This document shows, piece by piece, positions 20,673 to 32,113 of a DNA stretch of 64,000 nt (its first letter is position 1; each line of letters begins with the position of its first letter). Source of the DNA: Bidens hawaiensis. Its lineage: Eukaryota; Streptophyta; Magnoliopsida; Asterales; Asteraceae. The position numbers were made by a program, and so were the translations under genes. Below the pieces are notes generated by a model. That model was not told the DNA's origin, did no database searches, and saw only the letters and a program-made list of their open reading frames with translations. The stretch covers positions 186,001 through 250,000 of the forward strand of contig JAIQDT010001742.1 in NCBI GenBank assembly GCA_021521415.1. The letters run 5' to 3'.

Positions 20673-21945
20673 TTACATGAAATATTTTTTGAGGTGTATA
20701 GCATTCCAAGCCCTTGGTAGTAAGTCACCATCTAAGGTAGACAATTTGTATGCCCCCTTTCCTGCTTCTGAATCAATCAAGTAAAGACCTTCCCACTTTG
20801 GTGCAAGCTTTCCATCCTTAGGTTTGGTAGTATTCTGAAAAGCTTTTCGGAGAACCAAATCCCCTTCTTGAAACCTTCGAACTCTAATATTCTTGTTGTA
20901 GGACTTTGCTATCTTCTGTTGATAAGACGCCATTCTGATCTTTGCCAAATCCCGGAGTTCTTCTACCGCATCTAAATCTTCAAGTAGACTTCGAGTATTA
21001 TCTTCGGGATTTTGATGACTGACTCTGGCCGTCGGAATAAACATCTCTGTGGGGATAACTGCTTCAGCTCCGAATACTAATGAGAAAGGAGTCTGACCAG
21101 TAGCATTCTTCGAAGTGGTTCTATCTGCCCAAAGAACAAAAGGTAGTTCTTCGGCCCACTTTCCTTTCTTAGACCCCAACTTTTTCTTCAGGTTATTTAT
21201 AATGATTTTGTTGTTAGATTCAGCTTGTCCATTAGCCTGAGGGTGGACAGGTGTCGATGTGATCATCTTGATTCCCCAACTGGCACAGAAGTTATTTGTT
21301 CTCTTGCCGATGAATTGCGAGCCATTGTCACACACTATTTCTGCCGGGATCCCAAATCTTGTCAGGATATTACGCTTGATGAATGAGATACTTCTTTCTC
21401 TCTGACTTGAACAAAGGCTTCCGCTTCGATCCACTTCGAGAAATAATCCATCATAGCCAACATAAAGACTTTTCCTCCTGGGGCTCTTGGTAATTTCCCA
21501 CGATATCCATCCCCCACTTCATGAAAGGCCAAGGGGATATAATAGGATATAATGGTTCTGCTGGCAGGTGCAAAATGTTGCTGTGTCTCTGGCATGCATC
21601 ACATTTCTGAGAATAATCCATAGCATCCCTCTTCATCGTTGGCCAGAAATACCCCGTCCTCAGGATCTTGGATAATAGTGCTCTGCCCCCAGTGTGATTC
21701 TCACAATCTCCATCATGGATATCCTGAAGAACTTCGTGAGCTTCTGCTTTCTCCAAGCACCTAAGATACGGTCCTGCAAGAGATTTTCTATATAATATAT
21801 CATTCATTATAGTATATGGGATTACCTTTGTGTGAAAATCTCTTGGGTTTTCATCCTTAAGGATAACTCCATCCTGAATATATCTCCTAATCGGGATAAT
21901 CCAAGAATCTTCATTATCCTCAGGATTATGATATTTCATTGACAC
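20673..21945 (-). pseudogene. Integrase of element B
   Basis: The - strand reading begins with the spacer before integrase and the zinc region (HTGGRALLSKILRTGYFWP, then CDACQRH). The core triad is intact: Asp in WGMDIVG (about 21513), Asp in EIVCDNGSQF (about 21335), Glu in HPQANGQAESNNK (about 21230). Frameshifts between about 21500 and 21390 break the reading. From 21434 down to 20673 it is open, ending with the C-terminal RRFQEGDLVLRKAFQNTTKP and HLKKYFM. Confidence 0.85.
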
Positions 21946-22029
21946 CTTGTTCTTCTATTGCTGGGCTCAGGATATGTATGATAGGGATCTTGACACCTTC
22001 CGGTATCCTGAAGGATGAAGCTAAATATG

Positions 22030-22926
22030 CTAGAGAATCTGCTTCAACATCTCTTCTCTAGGTACCTGTGAAATATCAAACATTTCGAAACACTTTGCTA
22101 GTTTTTTGAGTAGCTCTAGATATTTCATTAGTCTTTCTCCTCTAACAGTGCATGAACCATTAAAATGATTAGTTAATAATAATGAATCAACATATACTTG
22201 AATAAACCTGATTTTCACGTCAATTGCTAGTTGTAATCCTGCTATCAAAGCTTCATATTCTGCCTCATTATTTGTGACTTGAAATCCGCAGGATATGGAT
22301 TGAGGTATAATGTCCCCTTGTGGCGATTTCAGCTGAATCCCGAGACCTGTTCCTCTAATATTTGAAGCACCATCAGTGTATAGAGTCCACTTATCTTTGG
22401 TTTCTTCAAGTTTTTGGACTTCCAAGTCTGCCTTTTCTTTAAGTTCACTGGTGAAATCAGCCACAAAGTCTGCTAATGCCTGGGATTTGATGGCAGTTCT
22501 AGGTTCATATGTTATATCATACGCACTTAGCTTTACTGCCCATTTTGCCATTCTACCTGACATTTCTGGTTTTCTCAAAACATACTTAATAGGATAATTA
22601 GTTTTAACACATATAGGGTGAGTTCCAAAATAGTGTCTAAGTTTAGTAGATGTCATAATAAGTGCTAAAATTAATTTCTCAAGATAAGAATACCTGGTTT
22701 CAGCATCCAAAAGGCTTTTACTTGCATAATATATGGGACGTTGTTGACCTTCGAGATCCTTAGCCAAAACTGCACTTATAGCATTATTTGATACAACTAG
22801 ATATAGACATAGAGATTCACCTTCCTCGGGTTTTACCAGTAGAGGAGCAGAAGAAAGATAAGCTTTTAAGGATGCTAAATCTTCCTCATGCTTACTGGTC
22901 CACTCGAACCTTTTGTTTTTCCTCAA
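22030..22926 (-). pseudogene. RNase H and second (Tat-type) RNase H of element B
   Basis: Same frame as the RT, separated by one stop near 22930. The first part is the RT-linked RNase H (RPIYYASKSLLDAETRYS, LRHYFGTHPI). The second is a complete-looking RNase H with Asp in WTLYTDGASN, Glu in NNEAEYEALIAG and Asp in VYVDSLLL. Having a second RNase H between the first and the integrase is characteristic of the Tat group. A frameshift near 22040 precedes the link to integrase. Confidence 0.85.
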
Positions 22927-22932
22927 GATATC

Positions 22933-23952
22933 TTAAAATTCTTTACATTTTTCTGAGGATTTGGATATGAACCTGTTGAGTGCCGCTATCCTGCCAGTTA
23001 GCCTTTGAACATCCTTGACTGATGCTGGAGATTTCAGATTCAGGATAACTTGTATCTGCTCCGGACTCGCCTCTATCCCCCTTTTGGTGACCATGTATCC
23101 CAAGAATTTGCCAGCCTTCACTCCGAAATGGCACTTTGAAGGATTCAGCTTCATGTTATATTTGTCGAGGATATCAAATGCGGTCTTGAGATCTTGGAGA
23201 TGATCCTTAGCTTTCTTGGACTTCACCACCATATCATCAATATAGACTTCCATCGTGTCCCCCAGTTGCTCTTTGAACATCATGTTAACTAACCTCTGAT
23301 AGGTCGCACCTGCATTTCTAAGTCCAAAGGGCATAGCAATATAACAATAAATACCTTTGGGAGTTGTGAAGGCTGTATCTTCTTGATCTGAGGGCTCCAT
23401 CTGGATTTGCTGAAATCCTGAGGATGCATCCATAAATGTCAGCATCTCGTGGCCGGCTATAGCGTCTACCATTGAATCAATGTGTGGTAGAGGGAATGGA
23501 TCTTTAGGACAAGCTTTATTCAAGTCTGTGAAATCTACACAAACTCTCCATTTTCCATTCTTTTTCTGTACAACCACCACATTTGCTAACCATCGGGGAT
23601 ATTGAACTTCCCTAATCATATTTTCCTTCAAGAGTCTTTCTACTTTCTCTTGAATAATTATGTTTCTTTCAGGTGCAAACTTTCTTCACTTTTGTTGGAT
23701 TGGCCTGAAAGAGTTATCAATTCCAAGTTTATGTGTTATAATATTTTTGGAAATACCTGTAATATCTTCATGTTTCCATGAGAATGTTGACAGCCTTGTC
23801 TTGAGGAAATCGAGCAGATTTGACTCAATATCCTCAGGAATACTCGTTCCTATCAGCACTTTGACTTCAGGATCCTCAGGATAAAGAGGTACTTCTTTAA
23901 TTTCTTTTTCCCTGGACTCCATTACGTCTCGTGCTGGCTTATGTAATTGCAA
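22933..23952 (-). pseudogene. Reverse transcriptase of element B
   Basis: The palm and fingers are open from 23631 to 22933 (232 codons): RVCVDFTDLNKACPKDPFPL, FMDASSGFQQIQM, MPFGLRNAGATYQ and the catalytic YIDD in EVYIDDMVVKS, then LNPSKCHFGVKAGKFLGYM. The upstream entry (23952-23686) encodes EDITGISKNIITHKLG and is shifted relative to it near 23690. This is the best preserved RT of the Ty3 elements here. Confidence 0.9.
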
Positions 23953-24164
23953 CGCCTGCTGGGGTTTGGCAGGTACACTTCATGGAAGAGGTGTAGCAAT
24001 TCTTCGAGTCTTGTTGATCACTGATTATTTTGATAACTCCCCCACGGACTTGGGAGTTTCACACATTGGTGATAAGTGGAGGGTACCGCTTTCATGTCGT
24101 GTATCCAGGGCCTGCCTAATATAATATTGCAACAAGATAAACAATCAATAACACAAAATTTTTG

Positions 24165-24488
24165 CTATTTATTTACCCCTTCGACATATATTGGGAGCTT
24201 AATCTCTCCAATAGTGTTTTTAGTTTCTCCACTGAATCTAACCAATACTGAGGAACTGGGGATGATCTCATCCTCAGGAATATTCATCTTTTCCAGCACG
24301 TCTAATTGAATAATGTTGACAGAGCTTCCGCCATCTATGAGGATCCTGCGAACATAATGGTTAGCCACATATAAAGTTATTACCAAACTATCATAATGAG
24401 GATCCTGAACATCGAATCTATCACTTTCATCGAAGGATATAATCCTCTCTTGAGTGAGAATAGATGTCTTTGTTGGCCTGTCAACCAC
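24165..24488 (-). pseudogene. Protease of element B
   Basis: Open 107 codons with VANHYVRRILIDGGSSVNI (catalytic Asp in DGGSS) and VRFSGETKNTIGEIKLPI. Gag ends just before it in another frame. The boundary has a run of seven A (GAAAAAAATT on -), so a one-base A gain is the simplest explanation. Between 24165 and 23952 the protease C-terminus is decayed. Confidence 0.8.
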
Positions 24489-24490
24489 TT

Positions 24491-26590
24491 TTAATTTTTT
24501 TCGTCAGCATTTCTCTTTGCAGCAGAATAAGAGGTTCCACAGATGTCGGATCCTCCGGATATGAAGATGGTTGTTCTCGCATATGTTGGTGGAGGAGTCG
24601 GCTTTTCAGGAATATTCTCGGGATCCTGCTCTCTTCCCTTCTTCTTGCGAAGTAGCTCTTTCAAGTGGCTCGTGCTGAGAAGATAGCTTATCTCCCTTCT
24701 GAGTGCAATGCAATCATCAGTCAAGTGCCCAAAGTCTTCGTGGAAGGCACGCCATTTTGATTTGTCTTTACAGGCTCCTGGTCTCTCCACTTTCCTTGGC
24801 CATCTGGCTTTCTCACCTAAATCCTGCATGGCACACATTAATCCACCAATATCAACAGAAAAACAATATTCAGAGATCTTAGGATATTCTTCATCATTTT
24901 CTTCATCTACTACATTAATCCTGGGGTTATCAGGCTTGTAGTAAGGCTTTGCTCGATATGATTTTCCCGGGGATTCGGATTTCCTGTTCGTCTGATCATA
25001 CTTTGGGATATCGAGCTTAGAGTTTTTCTTGTCGTCTTCTAGTCTGATAAACCTCAGAGCTCTGCTTCTTGCTTTGTCTATTGACCTGCATGGAGTCATA
25101 ACGAGATCATCATAGAAAGAGGAGCCTTTTTCTAACCCCAACTTGAGGGCTTCCACTGCCGAAACTGGGTTTAGATTCAGAATTTCCATTTACTCCTTAC
25201 TAAACCTGGTAATAAAATCTCTCAAGGATTCCCCAGGATTCTGGGTAACCCTGTAAAGATCACCTATCATTTTCTCAAAAGTTCTACTGCAAGAAAACTG
25301 GTTATTAAACATGTTAACTAAATGAGAAAAAGAATTGATAGTGTTAGGAGGAATACTCAGTAGCCATTTCATGGCAGCTCAGGTTAAGGTAGACCCAAAC
25401 CCTTTACAAAGACACGCTTCCTTGATTTCCATAAGGATTGGATTGATCTACATACGTTCTCTGTATTGTGCGACGTGTTCCTCAGGATCCGTTGAGCCAT
25501 CATATAGTTTCATATTTGGGGTTTGAAACCGTTTTGGGATCTGCACGTCGCTAATTGATGGCACAAATCGGGATATCCTGTGACTATCAGTGGGAACTTC
25601 AGCTATGGGACGGATTACGCCGGGGACATTCGATATCATGTCCTTAAGCTTCTGTAATTCTCGGGCTAAACTCGAACTTATGCCTTCATCCTGCAAAAAT
25701 CCTTGAATAGCATTAAATGTAATCGTATTGAAAGAGTTACCCTGATTAACATTCTGAGGAGCAGTCTGGGCGTTGTAGCTCGTATTCCCAAACATAGTAT
25801 TTCCAGGATAGGTAAGCGGAGCAGTTGGAGTGTTAGCCTGAATCGGGATAAAGTCTCCCTGGTGCACATCAGAGGATCCTGAGGGCTGCTGAGCTTGAGC
25901 TATTCCTGAAGATACCGCCTGTTGATAAGGACCAGCCTGATGGAGCAATCCTGAAGATCCGGACTGTTGAAACAATCCTGAGGATCCAGATTGCTGGAAC
26001 AATCCTAAGGATCCAGACTGCTGGAACAATCCTAAGGATCCAGACTGTTGGAACAATCTTAAGGGTCCTCCCGGCTGTGACGATCCTGAGGATCCTGCAT
26101 GTTGAAAAGGCCAAGCAGATGACGTATACGGGTATCCTTGAGATCCGGATAAGTGCAATCCCGTAGGCCCCAAATGCTGGAAAGATGTGGGTCCAGAGTT
26201 GTACGCCGTGGTTGGCTCTGGATGCACCAATCCTGAGGATCCTGGAGGAGTGAAATCCAGAGATCTCGGGACTAGTGGTGTGAATTCTTCCGCCGGCTTC
26301 TTGGCTTTCTTGAAATCTTCCAGTTCCCTCACGAGCATCTGGTTGGTCTTGTTCTGGCGTTCCATCTGTTCCTGTAACCGTCTATACATAGATAGAAGGT
26401 CGTTGTTCGACACCATGACGGGATCCTGGGGAGATGGCCTCGAACTTGAGAACACAGGATTAGCAGGTTTCTTCTGAGAATTGTCAGGCTCCTTAGGGAT
26501 ACCACCAGCAGGAGGGAGAGGCACAGGTGGCCTCGCTGAGGATTCTGAGGCTGCGGCAGAAGATGAAACAATCTTGGGTTGCGAAGACAT
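24491..26590 (-). pseudogene. Gag of element B
   Basis: One frame from ATG at 26590 (MSSQPKIVSS) to 24491 with three stops (about 25445, 25380, 25190). Order: Ser/Pro-rich N-terminus; a coiled stretch (RRLQEQMERQNKTNQMLVRE); a long Gly/Ser/Gln region with tandem LFQQSGS units; the conserved core (LQKLKDMISNVPGVIRP, TPNMKLYDGSTDPEEHVAQY, SFSHLVNMFNNQFSCSR, SSFYDDLVMTPCRS); and the knuckle CAFHEDFGHLTDDC (Cys-x2-His-x4-His-x4-Cys). Without the three stops this would be about a 700-residue structural protein. Confidence 0.85.
25925..26095 (-). repeat. Coding minisatellite in gag of element B
   Basis: Four to five 30-bp units on - (TTGTTCCAGCAGTCTGGATC then CTTAGGATTG), encoding repeats of LFQQSGSxG. 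Neighbouring units are nearly identical, so this is recent expansion in phase with the reading frame. Confidence 0.85.
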
Positions 26591-26649
26591 GTTGCGGATA
26601 TTGAGAGTAGGGTTTAATTTGAGAGTGAATAATGATCAAAGCACCGTTT

Positions 26650-26667
26650 GCCCCACGGTGGACGCCA
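26650..26667 (-). promoter_or_regulatory. Primer binding site of element B
   Basis: On - TGGCGTCCACCGTGGGGC, three bases from the LTR end ACCGAAACA. Confidence 0.85.
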
Positions 26668-26670
26668 AAT

Positions 26671-27760
26671 TGTTTCGGTAAAAAATTGGCAAAGCAACTT
26701 TTGATCAAATTAGTGCGTGAGGTGAAGTGCTTGTTGATAATAATATCGAACACAATGATATGATTACGAGGGAAAAAACCCTTGATTATGATAATCTTCG
26801 TTTCGGTCAAGAGTTTACAACGTAATCTTTAGTCGAATTGCTTCGGTTAAAGATTAAGAACTTAACTTTTGGTCGAATTAACGCTTGATTATTATGATCT
26901 CCGGCACAAAAACCCCCGGACGGTGAAAACTATCACCGTCAACTTTATTAATAATGAAATCGGTGATTACAAATGGTGGAGCTGATAAGTGATCGTGAAC
27001 TAACTGTTACAGAGTGTACTAGTGGCTAGGTCGTGAAAAGTGTGTGCTCTAATGATGTTATCAGCTCGTATTTATAAGAAAAGGTTACAACTGTTATCCC
27101 GAATAATCCAGAAACCCTAGACTGAGTCTCCCATGATCCATTGCTGCCCACGTTTGAGTTGACGAAGCCTCATTAATAACCGTTGCAAACCCACATTCTT
27201 ATTAGCACATAAAACACGTGGTCTTATCTGCAAATAAAAATAATAAAGGACTATTGGATATCCCGAAGTATAAACCTCAGAATACTTGTATCGGCAGGAT
27301 AGGCTGCAATCCCTAACTAACTCTTCGAGTATCCTGGAACTGAAAGAGTCTTCCAATATAGCCGTTGGGGAACTCTTCTTTTGAGTCTATCCACGTTCTT
27401 CAATGTTCATCCCACGTCTTTGACCGATTCTTTTGGGAGTTACTCATCAAATGTGGTCCCACACATGTTAATATTAACTATAAGTGCGAGATTTCAGCAT
27501 AATAATCAATATTTCACCATTAACCATTACTTGGCCTTTAATTCCAGCGGTTATAACTCATTCCACACGTTTTATGTAACCACCAACCGTGTATTTCGCA
27601 TGGATTAAATCAACAATTAATATCTGCAATTATAAATCAACACCAAGAGAGAAATATCTATTTATTAGCATTAATACTCAGGATACTAAACTTATTCGAG
27701 AATCCTGAACATATTCGGAATCCTGAGCATAGATCCGACTATAAAATTTGGGCCCTAATA
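26671..27760 (-). repeat. 5' LTR of element B
   Basis: On + TGTTTCGGTA to GGCCCTAATA (expected TAACA, one change). The - strand TATA box TTATAAATA is at 27069-27077, which places the U3 promoter on the high-coordinate side. Confidence 0.9.
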
Positions 27761-28300
27761 AAGAGGAAGTTGAAAAACTTCTTAAGGCCGGTATGATTAG
27801 AGAGGTTAAGTATCCTCGATGGTTGGCTAATGTGGTTGTTGTTTCTAAAAAGAATGGAAAGTGGAGAGTGTGTGTCGATTTTACTGATTTAAACAAGGTA
27901 TGCCCCAAGGATCCTTTCCCGTTACCACATATAGACTCCATGGTGGATGCAACGGCAGGACATGAGATGCTTACCTTTATGGATGCTTCTTCTGGATTTC
28001 AACAAATTCAGATGGAACCATCTGATCAAGAGGATACAGCATTCATGACTCCTACTAGCATATACTATTATATTGCTATGCCCTTTGGACTAAGAAATGC
28101 AGGGGCAACATATCAAAGATTAGTCAACATGATGTTCAAGGATCAGTTAGGAAAGACTATGGAAGTCTACGTAGATGATACGGTGGTGAAGTCAAAGAGA
28201 TCTGAGGATCACCTCAGAGATCTTGAAGAAGCATTCAATATCCTCGACCAGTATAACATGAAACTGAATCCCATTTTGGTGTTAAGGCTGGAAAGTTTCT
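27761..28300 (+). pseudogene. RT main part of element A, resuming after element B
   Basis: Picks up with EEVEKLLKAGMIREVKYPRW and continues with RVCVDFTDLNKVCPKDPFPL, FMDASSGFQQIQMEPSDQE, MPFGLRNAGATYQ and the YVDD box in EVYVDDTVVKS. A small deletion near 28273 removes the SKC of the LNPSKCHFG motif and shifts the frame. Confidence 0.85.
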
Positions 28301-29590
28301 AGGATATATGGTGACCAAAAGAGGGATAGAAGCAAGCCCCGAGTAGATAGAAGCCATCATCCACTTGAAGTCTCCTGCAAATGCTAAAGATGTCCAAAGG
28401 ATGACAGGAAGAATAGCTGCTCTCAATAGATTCATTTCCAGATCCTCCGAGAAGTGCAAATATTTCTACGAAATTCTTAGGAAAAATAAGAAGTTCGAGT
28501 GGATGGAAAAGCATGAGGCTGCATTCAAAGCCTTGAAGGATTACTTATCCTCAGCTCCAGCTCTGATGAAGCATGTGGATGGAGAATCCTTATACATGTA
28601 TCTAGCTGTATCAGGAAATGCTGTAAGTGCTCTCCTTGTGAAGGATCATGAAGGTGAACATCCCGTTTATTATGTAAGTAAGAGTCTTTTAAATGCAGAA
28701 GCCAGGTATTCTCATTTAGAAAAATTAATTCTTGCACGTATTATGGCTTCTACTAAATTAAGACATTACTTTGAGACTCATACTATTATTTTGAAAGCTA
28801 ACTATCCTGTTAAGAATGTTCTTAGAAAGCCTAAATTATCAGGTAGAATGGCCAAGTAGGCTGTGAAACTGAGCACATATGATATTCAATACGAGCCTAG
28901 AACAGCCATCAAGTCACAAGAACTCGCAGACTTTGTGGCTGATTTTAGTAGCGACATGTAGAAAGAAGCTGATTTAGAGGTTCAACAACTAGAAGAGACC
29001 AATGATCCTTAAATACTCTTCACTGATGGAGCTTCCAACGTAAGAGGAACGGGATTAGGTATCCTACTGGAATCGCCACAGGGAGATATATTACCCCAGT
29101 CTATAGCTTGTGAATTTCAAGTAACGAACAATGAGGCAGAGTATGAAGCTCTGATCGCAGGTTTGCAATTAGCTAAATGCATGAGGATCAGGTATCTTCA
29201 AGTATATATAGATTCATTGTTGATTGCTAACCACTTTAATGGATCATATGCTGTTAAAGGAGAAAAACTAATCAAATATCTAGATGTTGTGAAGGAATTA
29301 GCAAAATCCTTCGAATTGTTTAGCATTGTACAGGTACCAAAGGAAGAGAATGCTGGGGCAGATGCCTTGGCAAATTTATCCTCATCTTTGAATATTCCAG
29401 AAGACACGAAGATCCCAATCATTCATATACTCTCGCCAGCAATAGGAGAACAAGAAGCTAGGGAGATAACAACTGGCAAAAAAAGCGTACTTTGGGATCC
29501 ATCATCCTCAAACAACCAAGAATCTTGGATCCTCCCAATCAAAAAAATACATTCAAGATGGAGAAATTCCAGCCACATAGAATCCTAAGT
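28301..29590 (+). pseudogene. RNase H and second RNase H of element A
   Basis: 28365-28859 encodes the connection and first RNase H (RMTGRIAALNRFISRSSEKC, HPVYYVSKSLLNAEARYS). It ends at a TAG in place of Trp after SGRMAK. More stops lie near 28960 and 29011. The Tat-type RNase H follows: Asp in LFTDGASNV, Glu in NNEAEYEALIAG, Asp in VYIDSLLI (about 29205). Then ADALANLSSSLNIPEDTKIP leads to the integrase spacer. Confidence 0.85.
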
Positions 29591-30735
29591 CTTTTAAACT
29601 CAATGTATCAAAATACAGTTTATTACATGATGTGCTGTACAGGAAATCTCTTGCAGATCCATACTTGAGGTGCATCGAGGATCCTGAAATTCAAGAGGTG
29701 CTCAAAGATTTTAATGGAGGTGATTGTGGTAATCACACTGGATGTAGAGCTCTGTTTTCTAGGATTCTAAGAACAGGATACTTCTGGCCAACAATGAAGA
29801 GAGATGCCATGGAATACTCGAAGAAATGTGATGCTTGTCAAAGGCATGCAAACATCCAACATCAACCAGCAGAACCTATGTATCCTATATCCTTAGCATG
29901 GCCTTTCATGAAGTGGGGCATGAATATTGTGGGTAAACTACCTAAGGCACCAGGAGGAAAAGTATTCATGCTTGCAATGACTGATTACTTTTCAAAATGG
30001 ATAGAAGCAGAAGCTTTTGTTCAAGTACGCGAAAAAGAGGTGATATCTTTCATTAAAAGAAATATTATTACTCGATTTGGTATCCCTTTGTGACAATGGT
30101 TCCCAGTTTATCGGGAAAAGAACCACTAACTTTTGTGACAGCTGGGGTATCAAGATGATTACCTCTACTACAGTACATCCTCAGCTAATGGTCAAGCGGA
30201 GTCTAGCAACAACATAATCATCAACAACTTAAAGAAGAAGCTCGGATCCAAGAAATGAAAGTGGGCTGAAGAGCTACCTTATGTCCTTTGGGATGACAGG
30301 ACAACACCCAAGAATGCAACAGGCCAGACACCCTTTTCGTTGGTGTTTGGATCAGAATCAGTAGTCCCTACAAAAATGGTCGTACCTACAGCCAGAACAA
30401 GCATTCGTGATCCTAAGGCCAATAAAAATCCTTCTTGAAGACTTGGATACTGTTGAAAAACTCAGAGATCTAGCCAAGATCAGAATGGCAGCATATCAAC
30501 AAAGGGTAGCTGGGGCATACAACAAAAATATAAGGATCAGAAAATTTCAAGAAGGAGATCTGGTTTTGAGGAAAGCCTTCCAAAACACAACCAATCAGGC
30601 AGATGGGAAACTAGCACCCAAGTGGGAAGGTCCTTATCTGATCGAGTCGGAAGCAGGGAAGGGGACATATCATTTGCTCATCATGGAAGGCAACAGGTTA
30701 CCAAGAGCATGAAATGCTATCCATCTCAAGAAGTA
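29591..30735 (+). pseudogene. Integrase of element A, first catalytic Asp changed to Asn
   Basis: Open 29632-30093 with HTGCRALFSRILRTGYFWPT, CDACQRH and [16 protein letters not shown]. The related element B has WGMDIVG here, so the first residue of the DDE triad is Asn in this copy. A deletion near 30090 removes part of the segment before CDNGSQF and shifts the frame. The third residue region (GQAE in B) is also damaged near 30195. The C-terminal part 30407-30712 is open (IRIRKFQEGDLVLRKAFQNT). Confidence 0.85.
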
Positions 30736-30745
30736 CTTTTTCTGA

Positions 30746-32057
30746 TCAGGATCAGGTAGAGGATCGAGTATCCTAAAAAGGTCAAGGATCCTAAAATTGG
30801 TAATATCTATTTGATCACTTATTCATTTCAGGTTCTTATTATTAATTCAGGGATAATATATTCTTAACCTTTAATTTTTTCCAAGTTTTAAGTAACAATG
30901 CAGGGTTCTAGTAATATATTCGATGATCAAGAGGTTGGCCAACTCTCCTTTACATTTAAGGTACTATACTATTTGCCTTGGCCTAGCCCACGATTGGATA
31001 TGACCCCCGATGGTCATATACCCCAAGGTTTAAAGGTTTTCACCTTTCTTTTAAACTAGAGTTTCTACACTCTCGCCTGGAGCACACGCTATCCAATGTA
31101 TAGTCCGGGGCAGTGGGACCAATACACGTTTAGTGGCTAACAATTTCGTTGTCTTCGGCTATATGGAGGATCCTATGATTTATGGTAGACGTACCATACC
31201 ACCGGTTTATAACGTTTTCACGTTATCTCGAGACAAAGGTTTCTAACATTTTCAAGTTGGCTAAGGTTTTGCCGTTTTCACGTCACTCACGTTTGGGCTA
31301 AATCCCGGTTTGGGCAAGTCCCCAGTTGACATCTGTATCCTTGGTCCAGTCCCCAATTTGGGCTTGTCCCCAGTTTTTGGGCTTGTCCCCAGTTTTTGGA
31401 CTTGTCCCCGGTTTAACCCCAGTTTGGGCTTGGCCCCAGTTTTGGGCTTGTCCCCAGTTCACGGGCTTGTCCCCAGTTGCACGGGCTAGTCCCCAGTTAA
31501 TTTATGGGCTTGTCCCAGCTTGTTGGGTTTAATCCCAGTTAATATCATAAGTTATTTGCATCAGGTATCCTAAAGTTCAAGGATCATAGAAGGATCAATA
31601 CTTATGGTAACTTAGATCTTATGGTAAGATTTCTACTTATCAATTTACATTTACCTGGCTAAAATCTTTATAAACTCTTTTATGTAAGGATTCAGGATCC
31701 TTAAATGGTTTTTACAAAGGATACTCTATCCTTAAAGCTTCTTCTCAAAGAATATTTCTTAAAACTATTTAAAGATATAAAAATATAACAAAAATGCTTT
31801 TATAAATAATCAGGCAAAAGTTAAAATATACTATTTATTAAACTTACTTGCAATTACCAAAACTCTTAACCCGGATTTCACCATTTAAAAAATGGACCAT
31901 CCACCCAGGTTAAACAAATGCTACTAACTATTCATGATTTGCAGGGAGAATAAGAGGTGTTGGATATACAACCAGAAGGGAAGTTCCCAAGGAAATTCTA
32001 TATGATTATTAAGTTTGAATCAAAGGCAAAATGACAGTTGTGATCTTATCACAACCG
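30746..32057 (+). other. 3' untranslated region of element A
   Basis: No gene. Contains the minisatellite listed at 31290-31540 and several AGGATCCT words. The segment near 31085-31200 resembles the repeated 3' region of element B in inverted wording. Confidence 0.6.
31290..31540 (+). repeat. Minisatellite of about 20 bp in the 3' region of element A
   Basis: Roughly ten copies of GGGCTTGTCCCCAGTTTTT-like units (also GGGCTTGGCCCCAGTTTT and GGGCTAGTCCCCAGTTAA), spaced about 17-25 bases apart. Confidence 0.85.
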
Positions 32058-32073
32058 CCATTTTGGAGGCAAT
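32058..32073 (+). promoter_or_regulatory. Polypurine tract of element A
   Basis: GCCATTTTGGAGGCAAT directly before TGTTTGGGCATG, the same LTR start as at 14785. Confidence 0.75.
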
Positions 32074-32097
32074 TGTTTGGGCATGGAAATTTGATAC
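32074..32097 (+). repeat. 3' LTR of element A, first 24 bases
   Basis: TGTTTGGGCATG-GAAATTTGATAC matches the first bases of the 5' LTR, then breaks into element C. The LTR resumes at 54073. Confidence 0.85.
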
Positions 32098-32113
32098 TAT
32101 AGAGGTAGGGTAG

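Larger units (their letters stand above)
18395..27760 (-). mobile_element. Tat-lineage Ty3/gypsy element B, full length, inserted in element A
   Basis: On - it runs 5' LTR (27760-26671), PBS, gag, protease, RT, RNase H, second RNase H, integrase, 3' untranslated repeats, PPT, 3' LTR (19485-18395). The LTRs are 1090 and 1091 bp. They differ at about 10 positions in the first 250 compared by eye. Protein motifs show it is a close relative of A. Flanks do not show a clean 5-bp duplication (ATCAT before, AAGAG after), although A's RT reading is continuous across the insertion. Confidence 0.9.

Noticed and set aside
31290..31540. Regularly spaced short repeats resembling a CRISPR array
   Set aside because: Units are degenerate and adjacent without unique spacers, in a plant retroelement 3' region; a minisatellite.
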